A DNA stretch of 64,000 bases, from NCBI RefSeq assembly GCF_965363235.1, contig NC_134843.1:62969865-63033864 (forward strand). The letters run 5' to 3'. The translations under genes and the position numbers were made by a program. This document shows, piece by piece, positions 25,226 through 37,500 of this stretch. The notes below the pieces were generated by a model. The model was not told the DNA's origin, did no database searches, and saw only the letters and a program-made list of their open reading frames with translations. Every line of letters begins with the position of its first letter. The stretch's first letter is position 1. Origin of the DNA: Mytilus galloprovincialis. Taxonomy: Eukaryota; Mollusca; Bivalvia; Mytilida; Mytilidae.

Positions 25226-26118
25226 ACACTATCTTGAGGATGCGACATATATTACCTAGATTATGCATTGAAAAATTATATAAAACATTTGTTCGTTCAT
25301 TGCTAGATTATGCAGATGTCATCTATGATAACTGCACTAGCGCCGATTCTGCAAACATTGAACATGTACAGAGACGTGCCTGCATTATATCTACTGGGGC
25401 AATCAGGGTCACAAAACATGTCATTTTATTGAAAGAGGTTGGTCTTGAGCTTCTCAAAATACGCCGTCAAGTTCATAGACTTACATACTTGTACAAAATT
25501 AAAAATCATCTTGTCCCAGATTATCTTTGTAATTTTCATCCATTGTTCCATCATAATACGGAAAACTATAACTTAAGACGACATGCTAACCTGATACCCA
25601 TCAGGTCAAGAACAGTAGCATACTATAACTCTTTTCGTCTAGCTACGATTAGAGACTGGAATAGTTTGTCAGCTGAACTAATTACAGCAACATCTTTGGC
25701 AAGTTTCAAAAGGTTGTTAAAGAAGAATCTCAATTTGTGTAATAAAAAAATATATTCACGAGGACATGGTTATGAGAAAAAGATTCATACTAGATTACGC
25801 TTAGGGCTTAGTGCTCTTAATGACCACTTGTATAAATATAATCTAACATTAAATAGGTTTTGCGATTTCTGCATTGAAAACACTGAGCACTATTTAATTC
25901 ATTGCGCCCGTTACACGAACTATCGGATTACTCTTCTACTTGGAATTAAGAATCTGCTTTGTCCAGATATAAATATAGCAATGTTGCGGGATCTATGTGC
26001 CAACTATCTGAGCAAAATATTAATAGAAGGTAGTGATGATTTGTCTGATGATACTAATTTAGAGATGTTTGAGTGTGTGTTTCGATTTATTAAATCTTCG
26101 AACAGATTTTCTCGATAG
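25222..26118 (+). CDS. C-terminal part of LINE ORF2 (post-RT region with zinc-knuckle-like motif), open
   Basis: The frame is 298 codons and uninterrupted. Its ATG is made by the target-site duplication (GATGA), so it is not the element's own start. The protein begins in the RT thumb region: FVRSLLDYADVIYDNC, then NIEHVQRRACIISTGAI, then LLKEVGLELLKIRRQVHRL and IRDWNSLSAEL, which are hallmarks of this part of LINE proteins. Near residues 212-226 it has CDFC, then EHYLIHC, a CCHC-type arrangement seen at the C-terminus of several LINE clades. Without the catalytic RT palm and endonuclease it cannot move itself. The intact frame agrees with recent insertion rather than with function. Confidence 0.85.
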   Translation: MNTILRMRHILPRLCIEKLYKTFVRSLLDYADVIYDNCTSADSANIEHVQRRACIISTGAIRVTKHVILLKEVGLELLKIRRQVHRLTYLYKIKNHLVPDYLCNFHPLFHHNTENYNLRRHANLIPIRSRTVAYYNSFRLATIRDWNSLSAELITATSLASFKRLLKKNLNLCNKKIYSRGHGYEKKIHTRLRLGLSALNDHLYKYNLTLNRFCDFCIENTEHYLIHCARYTNYRITLLLGIKNLLCPDINIAMLRDLCANYLSKILIEGSDDLSDDTNLEMFECVFRFIKSSNRFSR

Positions 26119-26415
26119 CTTAAAAACTTTTTTTGACCTGATTGTGCTCAAAATTGTCTTTCCATAATCACTATTTTATATTACTGAATCATACATGTTT
26201 GTTAATTCGTGTGCATGTGAGTAAGAATGAGCGAGTGATTGGATGGGTGTGTAGTATTTGTATGTCTTGTCCTGTACATATTGTCTTGTCTTGTGTTTAA
26301 CATGTTTGTATTCAAAACTTTGATAATTGTGAATCTGTATATATCTATGTTGAGGAGATCCACGCGTAGCCTCTGGCTGTTGGCAATCCTCTTTAAAAAA
26401 ATAAAGAATTAAAAA
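25226..26415 (+). mobile_element. 5'-truncated LINE (non-LTR retrotransposon), recent insertion
   Basis: The insert is 1190 bp, bounded by a perfect 12-bp duplication and ending in an A-rich AATAAAGAATTAAAAA tail. It encodes the C-terminal end of a LINE ORF2 (see the CDS entry) and about 290 bp of 3' UTR. The endonuclease and most of the reverse transcriptase are absent, as expected from incomplete target-primed reverse transcription. The clade (Jockey, CR1 or I-like group) is uncertain. Confidence 0.9.
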
Positions 26416-26427
26416 TTGTTCGGATGA
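26416..26427. other. right target-site duplication of the LINE
   Basis: TTGTTCGGATGA directly follows the A-rich tail and is identical to 25214-25225. Confidence 0.9.
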
Positions 26428-26462
26428 TACTGACCGAAGACAAAGTCAAACGATCCATATAA

Positions 26463-28003
26463 AGGGGTAAATTCAGTAAATAAATATACGTCATCAGGGA
26501 CCCCCCCCCCCCCCCATTTGGGGGAGAGCTTTCTGTATAAAACTGAAGTCATGTGCTCTTCTGATTGGTAGATAATGTTTGTAATAAATATTTTTTGGTA
26601 GATGGATCAAAACTAGAGTTGAAAAAAAATAAAAAAATAAATGCTAAATGTACTAATTTTTTTCTACAAGGTTGAAAAGTAATGGGGGTCAGTAGAGGAA
26701 TTCAGTCCGAATCTACATTGTTTGTAAACAAGCTAGGCCATGTAAATGCCCAAAAATGCAGCATGACCCTATGTTTTTATTGTTGCAAAAGATAGGGCTA
26801 CATTTGTACTTTCATGAATGATATTTGAAAGTTTGTAATTTCTAAAGGTAAATCAGGTATACATTTATTTCCATACATAGATTAACATTAAAGTCAATGG
26901 GAGAGTTTTTACTGAATTTACCCCTATAGAAAAATATGCACTCTTTCACTGTACGTGTCCAAGGCCACACAATAATCATAAAACTCATTTCCTGTAAATG
27001 TTTATGTAATGGAAGGATTTTGGAACCATTTGAAGTTGTTTTTTACACAAATTTCTATCTTTAACTGCGCCTATCCAGAATGCACTGAGTGTACTGTGAG
27101 AGAAGCATGGGGTATATGTTAAAAATCAGTTTTTGTGTCCAGATTGAAAGAAACAATACAAATTACACTTTAGAGTTATTATATCAATGAAAGGCATAAA
27201 TATTCTCCCAATTTACATCAAATTTGGCTCATATTTCTCCTCATAATGTATAAAATTATATGAAACAAATGGTTTACCTCCCTTTGACATAGTGGTTTTT
27301 TTTAGCTGTGTTCCCCATGTTAAGTTGTAGAACAAGTGGTAAATAAGTACTTTTCTAGTATTTTAACACTCGAATAATCTGACCGCATAAAGGTATTCAT
27401 TTATTTTTACATAATGCATTGCGTTTCTTTATTTCAAAAATATACTAGACAACTTTTCATGATTACATGTCCTTCATCTATGAAACTAGTGTTAAAATGT
27501 TTGTTATTGGATTTTTATGTTAATTAATTGCTTTTAAATATTCTAAATTGTTACTTTAATCTTCCAAATGCAAAGTTTGGTCATACCTAGTCTTATTTTT
27601 TCATTTTTGGTACTTTTTTGTACTTCAGTTGAAGTCATGTGTTCTTCTGATTGGTAGATAAGGTTTGTAATAAATATTTTTTTGTTGATGGATCAAAACT
27701 AGAGTTGAAATTTAAAAAAAAAAGCTAAATGTACTAATTTTTTTCCCTACAGGGTTGAAAAGTAATGGGGTCAGTATAGGAATTCAGTGCGAATCTACAT
27801 TGTTTGTAAACAAGGCAATGTGAATGCCCAAAAATGCCGCATGACCCTATGTTTCATTGTTGCAAAAGATAGGGCTACATTTGTACTTTCATAAATGATA
27901 TATAAAAGTTTCTAATTTCTAAAGGTAAATCAGGTATAAATTTATTTACATACATAGATTAGCATGAAAGTCAATGGGAGAGTTTTTACTGAATTTACCC
28001 CTA
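26463..28003. mobile_element. TIR element with a duplicated right half (non-autonomous)
   Basis: The left end GGGGTAAATTCAGTAAA (26464-26480) is the exact inverse of TTTACTGAATTTACCCC, found twice: at 26908-26924 and 27985-28001. The roughly 375 bp before each right end are direct repeats of each other (26545-26925 and 27629-28003), about 90% alike by eye, from GAAGTCATGTG through TGGATCAAAACTAGAGTTGA. The 700 bp between them appears once. Either a 463-bp element lies next to a truncated second copy, or one 1.5-kb element was internally duplicated. No transposase was seen. A 15-base C-run at 26501-26515 lies in the left part. Confidence 0.7.
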
Positions 28004-28415
28004 TAACATATAGACTGAGTGAAAGTCCTTAATTCATATATTACATAGATAAATCAAGGTCGTAGTTTGAAAATTGTATTGATTTGGTTTTACTATACTA
28101 AGAAATAATATCGACTGGGTGTTACTATGTTTAGTAACATGGAGCCAATTGGTCAAAATTGTGATAAGATACAAAATATATATATATATTGGATGACACT
28201 TGACATAAACCAATGCGAAATAAGACAAATCAAGGCATATATAATATAAACATATATCTGTGTCGATAGCAGATATACCATTCAACTAAACAATGTATAT
28301 GTAGAGTTTATTATAAGAATGCGTCCAATGATTTAACTTTGTGTGTTCAAAAACTCACCAACTTCTGTCTTTTAATATTTACAAAAGAATACATGAACAT
28401 GTTTGATGGTGCGAA

Positions 28416-28421
28416 TTTATT
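28416..28421 (-). terminator. candidate polyadenylation signal of the P450 gene
   Basis: AATAAA on the minus strand lies about 120 nt after the P450 stop codon. Confidence 0.45.
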
Positions 28422-28541
28422 AAATATATCATATAACAGAATCTTCGAAACTTTCATTTGACTGATCCTCATAATTTTAATCCTAGCTGACGAAGTGATA
28501 CCGTCAGCTTTTCTATTTACCAAGCAAGCCTCGTGGATGCA

Positions 28542-31500
28542 CTAACGTTGTGTTACTTTTAGTTTTATTCCATTCTCTGCCCTCAGAAGAAATCCTTTCT
28601 CAAAGATAACAGGAATCTAAAATATAGTATGATACGTAATTTTTGTTCATGTTATTGAGTATTCTTGCTACATATATACAATATTGTATTTAAAAGACAA
28701 CTTAACTGTAATAACCACTCACATTTAAAAAAAAATACATTAGAAAATCGTTAGAATACAAAGATTAAAGTGAATGTTTTCAGCTAAAGAACAAAAATCA
28801 ATATGTTTTCTATATCTCATAAATATTTCAAAAAGAAGTCTTCTAACGGAGAGCATAATGTTCTGAACAATCATTTTAAAAGTTCATTCCAGTCAGTCAT
28901 ACAAGTGAGGTGTATTCAAATATTTTCTACATAAGAAAATGCTTGTACAAAGTCAAGAATATGCAGTTGTTATCCGTGCGTTTGATGTGTTTGATCTTTG
29001 ACTACGGACTTTCTGATTTGAATTCTTTTTTATTGACGAGGTACCTTTTGAGATGACAAAACATGACTAGCAAATGATCTACTGAACAAAAAACGAAACT
29101 TTCCTTATTGCTATAATTATATAGGTCAAAACCTCGTCGTAAATTTATTATACCTCTGTTTCATCGCAAGTCACAAACTTGAAGTTCTGTAACATATAAA
29201 CAATTGCCATCTTTGTTTCAAGCAAGGCTAGTCTCATTCCTACACAAATACGTGGTCCAATACCAAATGGTAGGTATGCATAAGGATGCCGCTTTGCCTT
29301 GTTTTCTTCTGTAAACCTTCATATACACCATCAATTATTAATATCACAGCCTTTTTCTACAGATTTGCAATATCGGGTTGAAACATGTTTTTTTTCTTTC
29401 TTTTCTTATTAATCTGTTTTTAACAAATGGTCCGTTTTATATTATCTCAGCATTGAAAAAAGTAAGGCTATGTAGATATTAAATAAAATGCTTACTGCGG
29501 GTTTTTTTTCCCATGTTTGTGAAGTTGTAAAAAATATTCTCAACTAACATCTTTCAAATCTATTTCTATTATTATTTTTTCATTTGCCATTACTGTTTGT
29601 TGTGATGTATAGTTTTATAACCATACAATTCAGAACTTAACGCATAGTAACACACAAAATAAAGCAGAGATTTGAAGATTTCTATGTATTTTAAACGCAT
29701 ACTCTCTTCTTACACGAATGAGAGTCAGTTGAAAACAAATCTTACGACAAAATAGATGATTTCATCTTCCAATTGTAAACTTTTCATTTCTGTGTAGCAA
29801 CATTTCAAGGTGCCTGCATTCAGAGTAAATATCCTAATTGATACGATATTCAAAATGGTGAATTTGAAATCATACCTGCGTAAATTTTACGGACGCCATC
29901 ACGACTTGGTTGACGGTTATGGGATATCCGTTTCACAGGTGATATCGGATATATTCCCTTTGTTGTAATTACAGTCCCGTTCCGTAACCACAAATGTGAC
30001 CTACAAAATTTGACTTTTTGCCGGTTTTGTAATAACATGAGCAACATGATGGTTGCAACATGTGAAGCAGAATCTGCTAACCCTCCCAGTGCACCTGGGT
30101 TCACCCAAAGTGTTTTGTAGGGTTCGTGTTGCTTGGATCTTAGTTTTCTATGGTGCGTCTTGTGTACTATAATTTGTACTTTTTTTAGCCAGGGTGTTGT
30201 CAGTTATTTCGAATTTATAAAAGAGGGACGAAAGATACCAAAGGGACAGTCAAACTCATAAATCTAAAACAAACTGACACCGCTATGGCTAAAAATGAAA
30301 AAGACAAACAGAAAAACAATAGTACACATGACACAACATAGAAAACTAACGAATAAACAACACGAACCCCACCAAAAACTAGGGGTGATCTCAGGTGCTC
30401 CGGAAGTATAAGCAGATCCTGCTCCACATGTGGCACCCGTCGTGATGCTTATGTGATTACAAATCCGGTAAATAGTCTAATTCGGCAGGTCACATTCATG
30501 AAAGGGAAGGGGATTGTAGTTACGACGTATAAGTTTGAATGTCCCTCTGTTATCTTCCCACCCTCTTTTACACGAGAAAGAGGGTACTGTGAATGTTATA
30601 TGAAAGGGAATGCATACTATGAACCTTATGACATTTAAAAAAAAGATAAAACTGGATGACAATGATTATAAGCAAATGTTGTTAAATTTTACATTAAAAT
30701 GTGTGTGTTCTTTTACAAATGTAAGAATATTTTATACATCATGTAAAACATATTCACCTTGCGGGGTCAAATGTATCTGGATCGGGCCAGTATTCAGGGT
30801 CTCTGTGTAACGCATAAACACAAACTGTTACATCAGCGTCTTTTGGAATTAACCAACCGTTGATGGACACATCCTCTCTTGCCTCTCTGAAAAACCTTTA
30901 CGAAGGAAACCAGAACAAACTAATGTAATGCAAAATCAATTGTATTGTTCTGTGAAAGAACGCCATATTTGAGGATATTAGAAGAAGGCGTATAACAACT
31001 TTGCACTATAATTAGATCTATTAATTTAAAAAAAGAAATCAAATAAATAATCTTTTTTCTTATAAACCATACGTTACAACGGTACAGAGATAATATGCAC
31101 ACAAAACGGTGAAAACAAATTTATTGATAATAACACCATACACACAAGCATACACAAATTATTACTAACTACCCACATAAACGTATATAATTATGTACAA
31201 TATACAACAAATTATGGTTACTTTAACAGTCATATCCCGAATTGGCATCAAAGAAATGGACACAATTACAAATCTAACGCAGTGATGTTTGGCATGTTTC
31301 AATTACCGAGTTGAAATGTTTATTCTTGATCATAGAAAAAATTAGCTCAAATATAGAGTTATTTAATTTCAAAGTATTTCAAAGTTTAAAATTTTGATTT
31401 TTCACTAAGAAACCAGTCGCTAAATTGTAGAAACTTCAATCTTAAATTGTTCTTTAAAAATCGAATCATCTTCAATTATGTAAAATAGCAAAAATGTATT

Positions 31501-34500
31501 CAAATATTTTTTTTATAAAGAAAGACAACATAATGTTTGCGTAACACGTATTATATGTACATAGGTAAGGATTCAGATATATCTTTCTCATGTTTCTGTT
31601 AAGGAATTTGTCTTTTTACATTTAATAAAAGTTCGTTTAGTTAGTATATCAAAATGTTAAATAGTTAATACATCCATGAAGTAACAAACAGTTATATTTT
31701 GCAAGTTGAAAGTGGTAAATAAATCGTGACACCTTACCTAGTTGATGGTGCGTAAAGTCTCAGGACCTCAGACACAAATAAGTCCAGATATTCCATTTTC
31801 ATTACAATGTCGTGTGTTGGAATTTCCTACAAAGGAAGAATCATCAACACCTGAAAATTTGGGAATTCTCAAAAAAGGGGAAAAGGAAAATCAAATAAGA
31901 AATAAAATCTTTGTACGGACTGATCCATGAATAATAAGAAAGTCAATTCATCATAATATGAGGTCACAGATTACCAACTTATAAAAAGTGTTTCTTAGAT
32001 CAAGACAAAAAATTTACATTTATTATTATCAAACATTTAAAGTTTCAACAGCAAAAATGATAAACAGATAGAACAAAGAAAGCAACTAACATCTACCATG
32101 TCTTATAAATTACGTGTAAATGCAATTTTTACTTTAAAATTACCTGCCGTATATTATTTTAACATTCAAAATCATATACGGATAATAGGCTTCTAGCTGA
32201 AACCTGAAATTTATTTCCAGATATTCAGGGGAAGTCAACGACCTTTATTCTTTAAACATGAAATTAAAGTGATAAATTAGACAAATCATATTTGTTGAAT
32301 AGGGATTTTAAACATTTGTACCTTTCCAAGAGTCCTATCTATCTCTTCTATGAGTTTGTCCTGTAAGTCTGGGTACCTAGCTAGGCAGTAGGCAGAAAAT
32401 GAAACCGATATGGATGTTGTGTCGAATCCAGCGGAGAAAAATATCAAAGAATTGACAGCTATCTCATCTTCTGTTAACGCTGAAATAATTAAAATATAGA
32501 AAACAACGTTAATAGATCAATTATAATCTTTTTCAACATTATAAAATTCAGTAAAGTCATACATATATATCTTTTCAACTTCATGAAATTCAGTAAAGTC
32601 ATACATATATATCTTTTCAACTTCATGAAATTCAGTAAAGTCATACATATATATCTTTTCAATTTTTACATGAGGAAATGTCTGTATAAACTCAGTAATA
32701 TAACAGATGCTTTCCATTCGTATGATGTGTTTGAAAATTTGATTTTGCCATTTAGTAACTGACTTGGTACAGGCATGTCCTTGTGTAGGAATAGTTATCA
32801 AAGGTACCAGGATTATAAGTTAGTACGCCAGACGCGCGTTTCGTCTACATAAGACTCATCAGTGACGCTCATATCAAAATTTCTATAAAGCCAAACAAGT
32901 ACAAAGTTGAAGAGTATTGAGGATCCAAAATTCCAAAAAGTTGTGCCAAATACGGCTAAGGTAATATATGCCTGGGATAAGAAAATCCTTAGTTTATTGA
33001 AAAATTCAAAGTTTTGTAAACAGGAAATTTATAAAAAAGGACCATATTATTGATATTCATGTCAACACCGAAGTGTTGACTACTGGACTGGTGATACCCT
33101 CGGGGACGAAACGTCCACCAGCAGGGGCATCGACCCAAATGATGGATTATACCTGGTGTTATAGATCGCTAGATCGTTTAAACAAAAGAAAGCATAATAT
33201 GACAGTCGCCTTAATTTCGATTACATTGACAACAGCAATCAGGGAAAAAAACATGGCCTTATGCAATGCCAAAATATATTTAACACCCTGGAAATACACA
33301 TGTGTATACCAATGATATTTAGTGTGGTTTTTATTTACTGATAACAAAATCACTTTCTATGCCAATAAAAACAATTTTCACTGATTTAATTACAGTGTTG
33401 AATGTGTAACTTTTTTGTATGGTTTGGCAGTTCTTTTGATCAATTCGTTGTAAATTAATAGTTTGCTTTCCGACAATTATGGTCGTATGAGCGTACTGCA
33501 AGGTTTATCAAAGGTGCAATTTGTTTCAACAAGAGTGTCATACATCTACCTCTGCTGTGGAATCGAGATGACCCTTGAGGTACTTCGGTATCTTCTGACT
33601 TGTCGTTAGTTGATGAATCTTCGGTTACAATTTGAATGAAATCTCGATGAATCTATAATTGCAAAACAATATTTGAATCTTACTATATTTTGAAACACAT
33701 TTTACTAGGACTTCTCATATCTCCGTCAAGAAATTTTATTCTTCTATGTTTCATATTTAGAACCTCTATAAATTATTTATATTTAGTAATAATGATGAAG
33801 TTTTCATGTAAATGTCCCACTTCAGTTGTTACCCAGTTTTGAATAAGGGTGATCTTAGGAAAAGCTTATCCCGGGTTTTTTTTTTAGACACAGTCGTGAT
33901 GACTACTTTGAAGAGGAAACCTCCATCAGCAGTGATATAGACCCAGATATCCTTATTTAAATTATTAAAGATGCCAGGTTTCGAATAGTAAACGCAAGAC
34001 ACCCGTATCGTCTACAAAAGACCCATCAGTGATGCTCGAATCAATAAATTTTAAAACACTTAATAATGGACGAAGTTGAAGACCATTGAGGATAAAAAAA
34101 AACATCCGACATTTATTTCCAAATACAGCTAAGGTAATAAATCTATTGCTGGGATACAAAATACTTGATATTTCACAAAGTTAGGAATAACAGTTAAATC
34201 ATGGGAAATGTGTGCATTGGTTTGTTGTCTCTTTGACACATTCCCCATTTCCATTCTCAATTTTATTGTATATAATATGATAAAGGGACATAACACAAGA
34301 ACGGTAAAAGTGACGCTACCCATTTGTACTTTATCTTTGAGTTTTTTGTGATAAGTATTGTGTATAACTTTCATAATCTGGTGGAGATTTATTTCCCCGA
34401 GGGTATCACCAGCCACATAGTCAGCACAAAAGCACATGAATTATCATTGATATGGTTATATTTATAAATTAACTGTTTACAAAATTTAGAATTTTTGAAA

Positions 34501-37500
34501 TACTAAGGCTTTTCTACCTCAGGCATAGATTACCTTAGCTGGATTTGGCAAAACTTTTAGGAATTTTGGTCCTCAATGGTCTTCAACTTCGTACTTTATT
34601 TGGCCTTTTTAACATTTTGGATTCGAGTGTCACTGATTAGTCTTTTGTAAACGCGCGTCTGGCGTATATACAAAATTTAGACTTGGTATCTATGATGAGT
34701 TTATTTTCATAATATTTGGTTTAGTAAAACTTACGATAAAGAACAGAAAATTCTGTAGTTGGCTTTTAACTAGCTGTCAGAATTTTTTGTGTACTCTCAA
34801 ATCATTACTTAGTGTCTTTTTGTTTTTGGATTGTTTAAGTACTCGTCCACGTCAACTCTATGCTTTTGTTATATGCATTTCTATCTGTATCCATCTGATG
34901 AGTTATATGTTGTAATGTCAAATCACTGTCTTAGATTATGGAAGGGTTGCGTGCGTTTAACCCCGCCATGTTATTTAAGTGCCTGCCCCCAAGTCGGGAG
35001 TCTGTCGTTCAGTTGTTGTCATTGGTTTATGTTTGTTATAAACTTTTTTCGTAAATTGTTTTATAACAAATGATGTCGTTAGTTTTCTCACTTGAATTGT
35101 TTGATATTTTCATGTCGGGGCCTATTGTAGTCGACGGTATTGGTTTCTTCATTGTTAAAGGCCGTACGGTTACCTATAATTGCCTTAAGGCCGTTAGTTT
35201 TCTCGTTTGAATTGTTTTACATTGTCTTATCGGGGCCTTTTATAGCTGACTATGCGGTATGGGCTTTGCTCAATGTTGAAGGCCGTACGGTGACCTATAA
35301 CGGTTAATGTCTGTGTCATTTTGGTCTTTTGTGGATAGTTGTCTCATTGGCAATCATACCACATCTTCTTTTTTATATTAATCCAATTCATTTGAACTTT
35401 GGTGCTTAGTTGTCTCATTGGCAATCAAACAACAATTTTTTTTTAATTTAAAAATGATTTGTGTTATGTGGTATTAAGCATTGTATATATAAGATTCGTA
35501 GCATTTTGTTAAGGAAAACTTAAATCAGAGAACGGAACAGAAAAATTCAACACTTTTTGTCCATTTGTTAAGGGGTTTAACTCTAGAAAGGTAAAAGTGA
35601 CGCCCCCAAATTCGCAATTATCTGTGTTTTTGTAAAATCATTGTTTATTAGATTCATAACATCTGATAGAGGCAAACTAAAGTAAGAGAATGGAAACCAA
35701 TTTCGTGACGTACGGACTTGCAGACGACCATGGGTGAAACGTTACACCCATCATTCACGGTGAGGGCATGAAAAATACCTATCTAATTTAGAATACAGCA
35801 TTCAGTGTAATGATAAGCAATATACATTGTAAGTTTAGACAAACAATTTGTACACGGGCTAACTTACTTTAGAACTATTTCGGTCTTTCAAAATATCAGA
35901 AACCACTTTTTTGAAGAAATGTTCTGTTCCACCAAATTGTGGTGTTTCAAAGAGTGCCGTCATAATACTCTTCATAAATGGAAAAGTCACTAGTGCAAAT
36001 GAAATAAGCAGTTAGATCAGTAATATTGTTTTTTTGTTGTTTGTCTGTATGTGTGTTGTCCTCTTGTATATGTGAATTGTTACTTTAAGTCTGACTCTAT
36101 TAAACGTACATCATGCTCTGATGAACATTTTTCAAAAATAAACCTATTGTTATTTAAATTCACCACTTCCTTGTATAACATGATGACGTTTTGGAGTACA
36201 TATGTATTTATATATTACCTATAAGTTACTCTTTTGAATTAATTTACTAAATAGTCACAGGGCGGTTAAGGAAGCTGGCTTGTCATGTTTTGGATTTTTT
36301 GTCAGATTTTCGGAATCCTCTGGTTTTATCCATTTGAATGCCTTGAAAAAAGGTGTAGATCCGGTAAGGACCGATTTTGCCCTCAAATTTCGGGTTCATC
36401 TGACGAAAGATTTTGACCACTTTTTAAACACTTAAGTGTCTATTTCATTTGAATCAATTAGTGTATGTGAAAGATTTTAACTGATTTAGTCATTAAACTC
36501 GATCTGATTCAAGCTCAAATATAAAAAATTTACCAAATATGCCGAAAAATGTCACTTTTCTGATGTTTTTTTTGTCAAAAATGAAAGTGGCCGCATCCGT
36601 GTTCATCCTTAACCTTTATATATGTTATGTCTTATCATAAAATACAACTTACATTTCAATATTAAGGATGAACACGAATGCGGCCACTTTCGTTTAACCC
36701 GAAAACCGTCTAAATTTTAACTAAAATGATGGAATTGTGAAGATTTCAGTAATTTAGCACGACTTAATGGTGCTAGTACCCGATATATGTGCATGGTATT
36801 GTCAAAAACAGCCCATATTTATGTAGCAGAAGCATTCTAGTGTCCAATAAATAACTAAAAGTTTACATTTTAACAATTTTGTAAAACTGCTATATTTTGG
36901 GGCCAAAAAGAGGTCTTACCGGACCTACTCCTTTGCCCGGTGACCTCCATTTACTTTTTGAAAATCTTTTACATGTATAATAATAAGCCATCTGTAAAAG
37001 TCTTATTAAATTTTAATTACTTTTTAACAGTTTTTGAGAACATAGACTTGTCAATGATAAAGCTATGAAAGGTCAAGAGAGAGTATCCCGCCAAAATTTC
37101 AATGGCTTATATCTCGAAAACAATTACGGTGACCTATATATTTGTTTGGCTCTTTTGATTCCTTTTTTAATTCCCTAACAATATAAACTAGTGTTTTGAA
37201 AAGTTAAGAGACTTTGAAACTAAGAAGCGAACTCCCTTAAAATATTTGCATGAATAATAAATTGTAAGACTCATACATCTAAATATGTGATGGTTGTATC
37301 AGGATTTTGATTCAAAAATAGTCACTCAGAATATTTTTATTTTAGCTTGTCTATATCATTTTGATTAAGGGATTTATTTTCATCATTTTTTTTTTTTGGA
37401 TTTCGTTTGATGTTTTTATGGTAAAGAAGCTACATGTATAAGCTTTTGACTTGTGTGTATCCTTTTCATTTTGGTTTTTTATTTATTTATTTTTTTCGTT

